Source of the DNA: Hymenoscyphus infarciens
Lineage: Eukaryota; Ascomycota; Leotiomycetes; Helotiales; Helotiaceae
Direction of reading: 5' to 3'
DNA: 64,000 nucleotides
Assembly (NCBI GenBank): GCA_001414345.1
Contig: LLCB01000317.1
Location: 1 to 64,000 of the forward strand
Position numbers and translations under genes: made by a program. Shown here piece after piece: positions 1-10,813 of this stretch. The notes under the pieces are model-generated. The model was not told the origin of the DNA. It worked only from the letters and a program-made list of their open reading frames with translations, and did no database searches. The stretch's first letter is position 1. Every line of letters begins with the position of its first letter.

Positions 1-650
1 GTTTTAAGAATACTCTTATTTTAGCTTATTCTTTAGCTAATAAAGGTTAGGATATTAAGCTTAATAAGAGCTATACTTATATTAGTAATAGTAAAGCTAA
101 TATTAAGATTAAAGCTCTTTAGCTAGATAATGTCTACTATCTATCTAATCTTATTATAGATTATAGTAAGCTTAAAAAAGTAGTTTATAAAGCTAATAGC
201 TCTAACTACTCTAAGACTAGAAGTAAGAAACTAGACTTTAATAAAAAGTCTAAAAATAAACTAAAATATAAAGAAGATTATAAGTCTACTCTCTTAGAGA
301 CTACTAATAAAGAGCTTTCTAAAAAGCTTTTAAAATCTAAAACTTATATTATTTTAGTCTCTAAAATAGAGAGTAAAAACCTTATAAAAGAAGATAATAA
401 AGCTACTATTATTAAGAAGTCTTTTATAGGTTTTATTTTAGAACTTAAAACTTATAAAGAAGCTATTAGTTCTAATAATTCTTATAAGAACTATATAATT
501 AAGTCTATAAAAGAAGAGATAAATAATACTTTTATTATTAAAGACTTTTCTTCTTTTTCTTCTTCTTCTACTATATCTACTATATCTAAGTTAGTTTATA
601 ATAATAAAGACTTTAAAGAAGATAATTTAAAACTTAAAAGTTAGTCTAAA
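1..650 (+). mobile_element. Ty1/Copia-like pol relic
   Basis: Forward translation with many stops gives stretches such as LDNVYYLSN and, near 445-540, TYKEAISSNN followed by a helix with KSIKEEI. The second resembles the start of copia reverse transcriptase (usual form P-TYKEA...W..A...E). The first resembles the strand before the integrase zinc site, yet the two are closer together than in a full element, so the relic is deleted or my match is partial. No LTR could be assigned with certainty. Low confidence beyond 'decayed retroelement coding sequence'. Confidence 0.35.
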
Positions 651-1074
651 ATAAGTTCTTTAAAAGAACTTAGTTTTATATAAAAGACTTTTTATTTTAG
701 TATTCTTAATTAAAGAGATACTTTTTACTTTTTTAGTCTATTAGTCTCTCTTTAACTTTTAGCTTCAATTTAAGTCTCTACTAAAGAGTAAAATATATTT
801 TACTAAAGCTATTAAGTATAATAAGAGCCTTCTTAAAGAACTTAGCTTTATATAAGCTATATATTTAGTATTCTCTAATAAAGAGATACTTTTATTTATT
901 TTTATTACTTTCTTTAAAGAGGTATTTATTCTTTAAGATTAGATTAGTTATTAGTTTACTTTTAGCTCTTTTAAAGTTAAGTTAATATTTACTTCTATTT
1001 TATTTACTTACTTCTACTTTAAAGTTAAATAAGTATTTCCTTTATTATTAAGTAAAGTACTTATTAAGAGAGTA

Positions 1075-1479
1075 TATTAATATTAAGTAATAATTACCTT
1101 ACTTACTAATAAGCTTTAGGTTTAAACCTTAGTCTATACTAGTTCTTTCTAGTATTATCTAGAAGGTTTAGTTACGTTCTTAGTTATAGTTAAGTAAATA
1201 TATAATCTCTAGAATCTTCTAATAACTCTTTTAATTTATAAGCTATAGAAGCTTCTAGTATTTACTCTAGAAGTATATATAGCTCTCTTCTATTCTTTAG
1301 TTAAAAATTAAGTTAAAAAAAGTTAGAATTTACTAAGTCTTTTATACTTATACTTTAACTTCTTAGAAACGTGGTTTAGTAATTACCTAACCTACTCTAT
1401 AATGATTTAACTTACGTACTCCTAGCCTACTCTATAGTCTACTTTATAGCCTACTCTATACGTATATAATCTCTTATAA
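1075..1479 (+). repeat. Repeat C, copy 1 (LTR-like)
   Basis: This roughly 400-bp segment matches 57518-57906 over nearly its full length; most differences are C/T or G/A, as expected from RIP. The better kept copy starts TGTTAG, the form expected at an LTR end. It abuts sequence that elsewhere (19890-19910) is internal Gypsy sequence, so it probably inserted into the Gypsy copy. The exact right end is uncertain. Confidence 0.6.
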
Positions 1480-2028
1480 TCTCTCTAATAGACAGAGTAT
1501 AAGTAATACTTCTATACTTATCTATTAGTATAACCTCTTATTAACTTAAGCTTAGACTCGACTCTAGAACTTTATAAGACTAGAATATACTAAAGACTTC
1601 TATTTTCTAAAAATAGCTTAACTATAATAAGATAGTAAAAGTAGATTAACATATATACTCTACTTAGAAGATAGCTAAGAATAATATAGATAAGGCTTAG
1701 TAAAAGATAGAGAATAGTATAAATTAGTACTAAAAGAGCTATTAACTAGGATATTAGAGATAAAGTCTATCTATCTACTAAGAATCTTAAGATAAATCGT
1801 CCTAGTTAAAAGCTTACTAAATAATAGATAGAACCTTTTAAAATATTAGATTATATAAGATACTTCTATAGACTAAAACTTCTAGAAGAATTATTAATTT
1901 ATAATACTTTCGTCTCTAATATACTATTAAAGAATCTAAATACTTCTCTACTAGAATAAGAAAGAGATATTTTACTATATTAGATTAGCTCTAAATCAGG
2001 TCTAATTAAGAGAAGAAAGACTTACTTC

Positions 2029-2061
<33 letters not shown>

Positions 2062-3404
2062 TTCTAGAGACTAGTTAATATATAAGAATATACTTAATTA
2101 GAAAGTATTCTTACTATTTATATTATTTAAATAAGAAGAAAAGAAGAAGAGAAGTTAGAATTAGAGAGAAGTCGTCTATTAAAATACTATCTATAATAAT
2201 AGCTATTACTTTATAAGTATTATTTATTACTTAATAATTCCTATTATAATATATAATAATAGTAAGAATATAATAACTCTATAATAGTATACTACTTTCT
2301 ACTTAATAGCTAATAATTAGCCTCTCTTCTATTTATATCTATTATTATATAATATATAATAGTAATCAAAGAACGATTATCTACTAAATAATAAAGCTAC
2401 TAGCTACTAACTCTACTTTAACTACTAAGTACTATAAAAATAAATAATTGAAGATAAGTTATATTTCTTATAATAAATAGTTAAATAATACTCTAGATAT
2501 TCTAATACTATACTAGCTACTAACTAAAGACTTAGAATAAGTCTTTTTTAAGAAGAGAGAATATAATAATATACTATCTTAAATTACTAGTATTTATTAA
2601 ACTACTAACACCTCTAGGCTAAGATTATAAATAACGAATACTTATATAATTACAAATACTAAAGGTATTAATATCTAATATTTATATATAGAAGGAATTA
2701 AGATTTAGATATTATATATTTAGCTTTTTAGCTCTTATTATTTAGTATTAGCTATATTAGATAGAACTTAGTTATTATTATTATTAGACCTTAGTAGTTT
2801 TTAACCTCTTATATATAGATACTTATATTTAATATAAAAGAGAGATAGTTTTTCCTTTTCTTCTATAATAGAGCCTAGTATTTATATATATTATTCTGCT
2901 TTAAACGTACTTCTATATACCTCTTTATATAATAGTACGCTATTCTAGATTATTATATAATAGTACTATTCTAAATTATCGGTATTTATAAAACTACTAA
3001 TACCTCTAAGTATTACTAATATCTCTAATACCTCTAGGCCGAGATTATAAATAACTAATAAATATATAAGCGAAGTACTAAAGGTATTAATATCTAATAT
3101 TTATATATAGAAGAGATTAAGGTTTAGATATTATATATTTAGCTTTTTAGCTCTTATTATTTAGTATTAGCTATATTAGATAGAGCTCGGTTATTATTAT
3201 TATTAGAACTTAGTAGCTTCTAATCTCTTATATATAGACGTTTATATTTAGTATAGAAGAGAGATAGTTATTATTTTCTTCTATATTAGTATCTAGTATC
3301 TATATACGTTATTCTACTAAACGCACTTCTATATACCTCTTCTATAGTTATATATATTTCGTACTATTACACTTTAGTAGTAGTATATATTTCGTACTAT
3401 TATA
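1480..3404 (+). mobile_element. Ty3/Gypsy 3' tail with two tandem LTRs
   Basis: Sequence from about 1480 to 1970 matches 19905-20340 of the large Gypsy element, and about 1965-2560 matches 21430-22010, so this copy lacks about 1.1 kb present in the other, or the other gained it. Two LTR copies follow head to tail: 2562-2927, which stops short before the usual end, and 2928-3404, which reaches the expected end ...TACTATTATA. Both carry the family marks: start TATAATAGTA (RIP form of TGTAACGGCA) and the internal stretch TTAGCTTTTTAGCTC. Confidence 0.75.
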
Positions 3405-4342
3405 ACTAGCTAAATTATAATAGAGTAGTTATTAATCCCGCGTTTAAGTTTAATAGAGGTTATCTTAGTTCCTTAGCCTCTTATATAATAAGCTACTTTA
3501 ATATTTATAGAAAGTAGGTTAAAAAATGTCTTTATTAAGTCTAGCTTAGTTTCTATTTAGTAGATAATTAGTAAGAAAAACGTCTTATCTATAAGAGTCT
3601 AAGAACTAATAGTAATAGCTTTAGTACTAAACGCGAATTTAGTTTTAATATATTAATTTAAGTTATTAATATCTTAATAACTACTCTTTTATATTAAAAT
3701 CAGCTTCTAGAAAGTAGTAGCTAAATATCTAATTTATCTATAAATATACTTCTTTTAATACTTATTAGTCTTCTTCTTAATATATAAATAATAAAGTCTT
3801 TTTTTAAAAAGCTAACTCTAATAAAAGTTAGAGTTTAGTAAGAGCTATCTCTTTATAAACTTATCTTTTTAATAGCTCTTAAGTTACTTATATTATTAGT
3901 ATTTTTAGAAATTATTATTATATAAGAAAAGAGTTTACTTTTTACTTTATTCTATTTTACTATAGAATAATACTCTTATTCTAGCCTCTTTTATATAGGA
4001 AATATAGAGTAGAATTAGAGCGATTTAGATATAAACTTCTTTTTTAATAGCTCTTAAATTAGCTATAATATAGCTAATATAAAAGAAGGTCTAATATATA
4101 CTAAATTCAGGCTTAGTACTAAAGCTATTACTTTAAGCTCTTAGACGCTCTAGCTAAACTCCGCCTGCTCTATACTATCCTCTACTTTTATTAGTCCGCT
4201 CTAGCTAGGTAGAGTTAGCTAAAAAGAGCGGCTGAGGAACTGAGATAAAACGGATATGCTGTGTAAACTTAAGAGTCACGTGAAAGTGTATAAGCTATAA
4301 ATCCCGGTCATTTATCTATAACGCACCTCTATCGTACCTCGC

Positions 4343-4765
4343 CTACACATTTAGCTCACAGAAAATAGCAACTTGAGCTCGGACAGAAGAAACAGAAAAC
4401 TGGGGCCCCAACGCACCCAGAATGTTCAGAATCACAACTTTCCTTTTAAAAGGAACCGGCAGGTGTGAAGAAAAGTGCAATTTTGCTTCTGCTTTGGAAT
4501 GCTGCTTTTCTTTAGCACTGACCTGAGTGACAGAGGGATCCGATTTTTCCGAATCCGCGAGAGATAAAATCGAGTAGGAAGCTAATTCGAGATCCAAAGA
4601 CCCCGGTCGAGATGAATGTCCAACAGAAGGAGAAGAGTCCGTTGGATAAGAACCCGTTGAAGGAGGAGACTCTATTCGTGGCAAAGACGCAGTTTGATGG
4701 TCATGCTCCTCTAGCTCTCTGAGGAGCTGTTCTCCAGCGTTCTCAGTTTCCTCGTCGGATTTCAT
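4343..4765 (-). CDS. Hypothetical 140-residue ORF, or C-terminal exon of the Hsp70-like gene
   Basis: An open frame of 140 codons begins at an ATG that overlaps the stop of the Hsp70-like gene by four bases (ATGA). The protein starts MKSDEETENAGEQLL, is acidic and Ser/Pro-rich in its first 70 residues and more basic later; I recognise no domain. Four-base overlaps are unusual between separate fungal genes. An alternative is that a weak 39-bp intron (donor GTTTCC in codons for IEN|VSI, acceptor GAG) joins the Hsp70-like frame to this one in phase, which would give that protein a disordered C-terminal tail of about 130 residues. RNA reads across 4720-4800 would decide. Confidence 0.4.
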   Translation of the reverse strand: MKSDEETENAGEQLLRELEEHDHQTASLPRIESPPSTGSYPTDSSPSVGHSSRPGSLDLELASYSILSLADSEKSDPSVTQVSAKEKQHSKAEAKLHFSSHLPVPFKRKVVILNILGALGPQFSVSSVRAQVAIFCELNV

Positions 4766-7101
4766 GGGTTGGCCGAAGGAATGGAAACGTTTTCGATCCC
4801 GGTCTCATCCATGTTGCCATGGCTTCTATACTTCGACGCGTCAATCTTTAGGGCGTAGGCTTGCACCCTTTCCCACGCCTCGGTTTCGGGAACAAAATAG
4901 TTGAAGAATAAAAGTGATGTATCATCATCCGTGGAATCTTGTACCATGGTGTAATAATACTCCAGCTTTCTTTTTCTGTATTCCCCTTTGCTGTAGTTCG
5001 CTCGAACTAGTTGCTTGGGGTACTGGAACCTTTCCCTCAAATCGATCTCTATTCTCAGAGAGCTATCTAAGAACAATTAGCGTAGCCTTTTCTTCATGTC
5101 GAAGGTATCATACCCTTCCGAGGATCTAGGAGCGTGAACCGTTGATCGCCAGGGTGTTCGAGAGAGATAGTCAAATCCTCGTAAAAGAATAGATCTTTCA
5201 AGCTCTCTACAACACGAATTCGAAGAGTTTCCGGATCATCTGGGGTTAAGTCGCCTGTCATGGGATCACCCTATCTAAGTCAACCAATGAAGTCGAGTCG
5301 TTTTAAGGTTACATACCACTTTTATGAACCAATCATTTACTGGTTCTTGAAACTCCCATCTTTTGAGTTTTTTGTTTTCCACCCTCACAGCTTTTGGGTT
5401 GATGAGCAGCATTGATTTTTCTTCTTCATCAGGGGCGTTGCAACTGCCAGGTTTGAGGCATGAAAGCTTGTAAGGAATTGCACAACTCCACCTGCTGACT
5501 TTGCATGGTGTCCATTCAGTGTTGGTACGGCTTTCATCGTACGCACCCCAAAGAACGCATTTCTTTCTAACACGCAGTCAGCTGAATTAATCCCAGGAAA
5601 ATGTTTCAATTGTCACACTCACGAATCTCTTGCTACATTGACAACCATTTCCTTGGAGAATAACCCAGAGATGCTTTCCGACAAATACACGAAATTGCTG
5701 GCTCCTCCGCCCATATGAAGCGCCTGGACACGGGTTAGTATAGCTGTTGTTCAACTTTTCAAAAAGAAGTTACCAGAGGTGCCTTGTAACCCATAGCTGT
5801 AAGTCTCGACTTTATGATTTTGACTGCGGCGACCACGGCTTCTAGAGCTGGCTGAAACGGTTGCTTCAATTCGTCTCTGTGGATCATTAGCCAAGACCAC
5901 ATCTACCACAAAGATAACCAGCATACTCTGTTATTTGCAAAATGAACCTTCCATCGCGTGATGGTATCGTCAGCGCTCTCTTGCCTGGCACCTTGAAATT
6001 GAAAAAATGCGTCTTCTTCCTGAACTGACTATCTGCAGATTGGATCATGCCAGGTATATCTTCAGCAGCGTGGCCTCTTTCTGTGAATTTCGGCCACAAC
6101 TGTTCTCTAAATCGTCTTGCACTGGTCTCAAAACCATGACTAAGACCTGGGTCCAAATTAGCAAAACTAGCATGGCGGGGGGGGGCATCAACTCAGTGAC
6201 TGGAGAACATGTTTCAGCCCAAATGATTCCTTGCCATGTTCGTTCAATGCCGAGACTACCTGACTTGTGGAGAGGTCCTTAACCGTCAGCGAAGCATTTT
6301 CAAAGGGAAAAATACCAACAACGGTGCCAGCCCCCCAGTCTAGGGTTATAAAGATTGCGCCCATCTACACTACAACATTAGCAGCTTCTGGTAGTAAAAA
6401 AGGTGGGATCTGACCCCAAAATCTGTCCAATCTCTCATGCCACCACCTTCCAACCAAGAGCGAGCCATGCTGTCCGATTCTGGGAGCATGGTGAGCGAGC
6501 GCAGATTGTACTCGTCTGCAGCCTGCTGAAAAACAGCGTACTCGTGCTTTGGCCAGCCAGATGGCATTGTCATCAGGAGGGAGACGCATGTAGTGTTGAA
6601 TGACACGGAGGTACCGAGTTTTCTGACAAAATATCCTGTCTTCGGGTTAAACAAAAAATCGAGAACCGCGGTAAAGAAGTCGAAGGCGAATTTCTTGACT
6701 CCTAAAACGTTTTGGCAGCCAAAAATGTAAGCAGATTTGAATTCAAGCTCATCTTGGTATTCATTTGGGACGCCATTCTCGTGAAGGCCTGGCTTCCAAT
6801 ACTCTACAAATCGGTTGAATTCAAATTCCTCCCCAACCTCCAACTTTTCTTGATCAACTTCTGTTCCCCATAAAAACATCCTTCCCCCTATGTTCAGTTC
6901 ATCTCGACGACGCTCCGAAGGGTAGTACATTTTAGTTGAAGCAAGAGAGCCATTTTCCATCCCATGGTCGCCCCAACTTTCGATCTCTTGGCGATGGTCA
7001 GTGTCCCCCATACAATATACTCCACCCATTCGTGCTGTACCAAGGTCAAGGACGACGGTCGTTTCCATTGGAGAGTCTGTTCCAAGGTCGTGGAGAGGCA
7101 T
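4762..7101 (-). CDS. Hsp70-like ATPase, fungal divergent type, 8 exons
   Basis: Exons (reverse): 7101-6415, 6364-6193, 6146-5919, 5874-5774, 5723-5623, 5566-5317, 5270-5114, 5066-4762. Introns are 44-56 bp with GT..AG ends and the sum is 2001 bp (666 residues), in frame throughout. The fold is that of the actin/Hsp70 ATPase: phosphate-1 strand VVLDLGTARMGGVY (residues about 16-29), phosphate-2 strand ITLDWGAGTVVGIF (about 235-248), and the adenosine loop MGGGASNFVYL (about 400-410). The substrate-binding half is short and unlike DnaK/Ssa; the family is the HSPA12-like group common in fungi. The usual DFGTT is changed to DLGTA, so ATP use is uncertain. A C9 run lies inside intron 2, not in an exon. 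A roughly 750-bp shared upstream region separates it from the divergent Zn-cluster gene. Confidence 0.8.
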
Positions 7102-7849
7102 CTTGTCGGCTTTTTGTTGTCGCGAGGATGTGAGGAAACCTCAGATGGATAGATAATTTGGCCTTGAAAAATCGGAGAGTCTCTCTAGCTAGGGCAATCT
7201 GGAGAAGCAATGATCAGGCCGCAAAACTTTGACTGAATAACAGGTTTTCGACAGTAGGCATGCAGCCTGGAAGCTAGGATGATATCCAATTATATTTATC
7301 TTTAATTAGTTATAACAAATCAATTGTTGGTTGCTCGATTCGTTCACAGCTGCAGGCAAGCATGCACTGCAAACGGAAGGAGGCTGACAAGGGACTAGGT
7401 AGTTGCGTCCACCCATCCAATATTACTACTAGTACAGGGTACCAAAAACACCCATGGGGGAACAATATATTGGGCGGGAGAAGAATTTTGGCATGCAGGG
7501 GCACAGGAAGATGCACACGGGATACTCAATGATAAGTAGTCTTGGAAATTAAATGCCATCTAGCCACGTATATTGTATCATTAATGACTTGTTTCGCGGA
7601 AGGTAACGGGCATGGCGTTTCCGTTTCTAGATAAGGCTCTATTGAATTCAAGGGGGCCATGCAGTTTTGTTGTGACTCATACGTTGTATTGAAGTCAGAG
7701 GGAAGAATACCCAGTTCAGTCACTTTCTCGCACTTTTTATTTCATTTTCTAACAAAATCACTTGCCTCTTCGTCTTGTCCTTCTAGCGCATTATTGCCTC
7801 TCTTGTCAGACAACAAAAACCAGAAGGAGACCAGTCAATTTGAGAACCT
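7102..7849. promoter_or_regulatory. Shared upstream region of divergent genes
   Basis: This 748-bp stretch separates the start codons of the Hsp70-like gene (-) and the Zn-cluster gene (+), so it should hold both promoters. Base composition is normal. I see no reliable TATA box or known operator; a few short ORFs within it have no protein-like features. Confidence 0.5.
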
Positions 7850-9896
7850 TTGTCTCGTTCCCCGGCATTGCATGACAAAGATCAGGTTGGGAACGCCTTG
7901 GGAATCTATGATACGCCGGTAAATCACATAACAACACCAATGCCACTCTGCGGCATGCCTGACGATCCAAATCCACCGCGTGCCTTTCATCACCATGTTT
8001 CTCAAGATCAAGAAAAGCAACCAATCCAGAGCGAGCAACCGAAATTGTCCCAGAAGCAGATTTTACGACCCTCAATTCAGCACAAACTTGGAAGGGATGA
8101 GGGTTCATATGAGGGTCGGTCTATCGCCGACGTGCACTCTCACGCAGGTCAAGAAAGCGGCTTGATCAGAAAGCAGAAAATCGCTCGAGAACCGAAGCCA
8201 GATAACGATGTTTCTGAAACAACGCGCAAGAGAAGAGCTGCAACGGAAAAGAAGGCGGGTGAGAAAAGGCGCATGAAGGAGGCTCAAGAACGACGAATCG
8301 AGCATCTCCAAAAAAACGGGATTGAAAGACCGGAAGGTCCTTGCGAATCATGTAAGGACCGCAGTACAATATGTAAGATATCTATAGATTCTTCATCGAG
8401 GAGTTCGAAGTGTCTGTGCTGCCTACAAACCACACGCAGGTGTAATTTTCCAGATTTGAGAGCGGCTGTCCCTGAGACGATCGTCACATCCAAAGAACGG
8501 ACGCTGCCCAACAGACAATCACCTCAGGTTTATTCGCTCCCATGGTATCGCGGGCTCTCGCAAAGCGAGAGGAGCAAGGTGCTGGTAGAACTTATAAAGA
8601 GCAACAATCGGTACCTGAAATCAGGAACACTTCGTCTTCCGGGTCCCTGCCGACCTTGCTTCAGATTGAACTTGGAATGCTGGGTGATTAAGGAAGGTTC
8701 AGTGGCATCCCAACTGTCAGAAAGTAAACGATGCTCCAATTGCCTGGATGATACGATCCGCCATAGCATGAGGTCCCAATTGAAAGGACCTTTGAGGTGC
8801 TCCGATGTCCAGGAAGAGAGTGTTCCTCGGCAGGTGTGCGTCTCTATTACCAACCCTGGAGCCAACCGACATTCACAAAGATTTCACCGAAAACTTTTCC
8901 CTGATATCTTTGCGGTTGACGACCCGGTGCGCTTGATGCCCTCGTCACTAAACGATGACACGAAACTCGCACTCGAATTGTATCACTTCATTGAACATTT
9001 GTCCCTCCAAGTCGATATGTTCCACGTAACGCGGTCAAGTTCCCCGTTTCCCTTTAGCCCTGCTAATATTTTGGGGCTGCTCAAACTATCCCCCGAGGGC
9101 ACCTCGCTTCCTACAGTAGCAAAAGCGATTGAACAGGGCCTGGGAATCGAAGGTGGTCTAAGACCCACGGAATTCAGTGAAGAGATTTGCCAACTCGGAC
9201 TTGACGACTGTAGTCTCTTCACGGTACTCCCCATGGTTACTTCTCTCCTCCTACTCGACCTGATCATAGACATGAATCCATCCTCTCGCGGTAGCATCCC
9301 CACCAGGACTGAGATCGTTCTGACCACTATCAGGAATGTTTTCCCTTCACAGTATCTTGGTAAGAGCTTCCATTGCAGTTCCACATGGCGTACGTTTACT
9401 GACTCCTACTCCAGAGCAGGGTTGGAAAGAAAAGGTCAAGGAGAATTTCTATCAGTTATCCTTATCGTCTGTCTCCCTAGACCGCGACCCGGAACTCTCG
9501 ATGCAGCTGAAAAGCATGGCAGAGGTAGCAGCAGAGAATCTGTTTCAGATCCTCAAGCCTCTTTTCACCATGGGCCTGAAGGCCGTAGCGGAGCCGGAAC
9601 TGGAGGATTTTCGATCCATATGTTCAAGTATTGCGGAGATTGCAATAAGGCTCAAGGCCCAGCTTTTCGCGAGAAGTGGAAGCAATCGAATCATCTTTTT
9701 CTGGTCGCCTCCAGGGCAGAAATTCGATCACACATTGCACAACCCTTGCGATGGTAGCGGTGATACAATGGGAGAGGCCCGAAAGGTAAAAATTGCTCGA
9801 TTTTGGGGCATCGAGAAGAGAGATCTAGAGTCTGGTCAATATAGTATCCTTGCGAAGTCCGAGTGCGAACTGGTTGAAGTGGAAGGCATCAAGTAG
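7850..9896 (+). CDS. Zn2Cys6-like double zinc-cluster protein
   Basis: Two exons, 7850-9359 and 9415-9896, joined across a 55-bp GTAAGA..CAG intron in phase 1, give 663 residues; without the splice the first frame reads on into an unrelated tail. Residues 125-142 are a basic stretch (KRRAATEKKAGEKRR), followed by C165-X2-C168-X6-C175-X12-C188-X2-C191-X6-C198, a fit to the Gal4-type Zn2Cys6 pattern. A second cluster has C267-X2-C270-X6-C277-X17-C295-X2-C298-X6 and then His305 where the sixth Cys belongs. The remaining 350 residues are helical and Ser/Leu-rich, like the regulatory halves of fungal regulators, though I do not see a clear fungal_trans motif. Likely nuclear and DNA-binding; target unknown. 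The paired clusters are unusual for Gal4-type factors. Confidence 0.7.
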
Positions 9897-10074
9897 ATTT
9901 TTTGGGCTGTGGTTCGTAATGTGCGTACTAGGTTCCCATACAAAATCCTTCTTGACCTGCGCCACAACCTGCGCCACATTGTCCTCCCCCCATATAATCT
10001 CCTTCACAACATCAATCAAACTTGACCACACTATCTTCAAATCCGAGAGAATTACCATCCTAAACCCCAAAAAC

Positions 10075-10585
10075 ATGCCAATTTATACCTTTAGTTGCGG
10101 TGACTTTCGCGGCAACCAAAAGTTCGCCCAGGCACTCGCAAACCTCCACGCCGAAACATTCCACACAGACCCTTCACTCGTGCGAGTGGAATTCGTCATA
10201 AAAACGGTAGCACAGGCTAGATGGGACTATGTAGGTTTTTGGGTTTGTCTATATATAGGGCTTTACTGATATTACATCAAAGGGCGGAACAGGATTCAAA
10301 CCCTCTACAAGCTTCTTCAAACAGCCTCAAACAACTGATTATGCGGTCGCCAAATTTCCCTTTACTGGTTCCGCCGATGAGTGGAAAGAATATTGTTACA
10401 AGGTTGTCAAGCTTTGGGGGTCTGAGTTAAGGACTATTTATTTGCAACGAGTGGATATGGAGTTTGAGATTGGGGATGAGGGAGCGGACGGGAAGACAAT
10501 TGAAAGCGAGAAGAAGGATGTGGCGCATGGCGAAACCTCGCGGGCTGAAGGAAGCGACGCCCCTCCGGCATACGAAACGTCTTAA
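10075..10585 (+). CDS. Tautomerase-superfamily-like small protein
   Basis: Exons 10075-10230 and 10283-10585 join in phase 0 across a 52-bp intron (donor GTAGGT, branch ACTGAT, acceptor AAAG) and code for 152 residues. The start MPIYTFSCGDF places a proline directly after the initiator Met, the catalytic Pro1 position of 4-oxalocrotonate tautomerase and cis-CaaD relatives; the next helix (QKFAQALANLHAETF) and strand (VRVEFV) fit one beta-alpha-beta unit. The C-terminal 45 residues are acidic and disordered, ending APPAYETS. Substrate unknown. The family call rests on the N-terminal pattern only and could be wrong. It lies 178 bp after the Zn-cluster gene on the same strand. Confidence 0.5.
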
Positions 10586-10813
10586 TACTTGGAAACCGCA
10601 ATATATTCCTTTGTTAAAGTTGTAGTGTTAGTTGGAGATAGCGGTCTTGTGGGTTCTTTGTTACTTTCTGCTTTCGGTAAATACGAAGGTCGTAACTTCA
10701 AACTTCTCTTGTTTCCTGTCGTAACCACACAATTTCACCTAAGTCCTTTTTGAATCGATATCAAATCCGGACGAGTGGTTCAGTGATTTCCTCTATCCTG
10801 TGCCAACTCAACT

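Larger units (their letters stand above)
1..4180. other. AT-rich RIP-mutated block 1
   Basis: The stretch is extremely AT-rich with almost no CpA or TpG and a great excess of TpA, the pattern left by repeat-induced point mutation. No intact gene can be read. It contains a copia-like coding relic at its start, a repeat (called C here), the tail of a Ty3/Gypsy element and two head-to-tail LTRs; these are listed separately. From about 3405 to 4180 I recognise nothing. Composition returns to normal at about 4200-4330, just before the end of the Hsp70-like locus. There is a pure TA run at about 2031-2060. Confidence 0.9.

Noticed and set aside
2031..2060. TA run as a possible replication origin or centromere mark
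   Set aside because: A simple microsatellite inside RIP-mutated transposon DNA; nothing else supports a special role.
6178..6186. G9 run thought to be a frameshift in the Hsp70-like gene
   Set aside because: It falls inside a 46-bp intron (6147-6192); the splice restores the frame.
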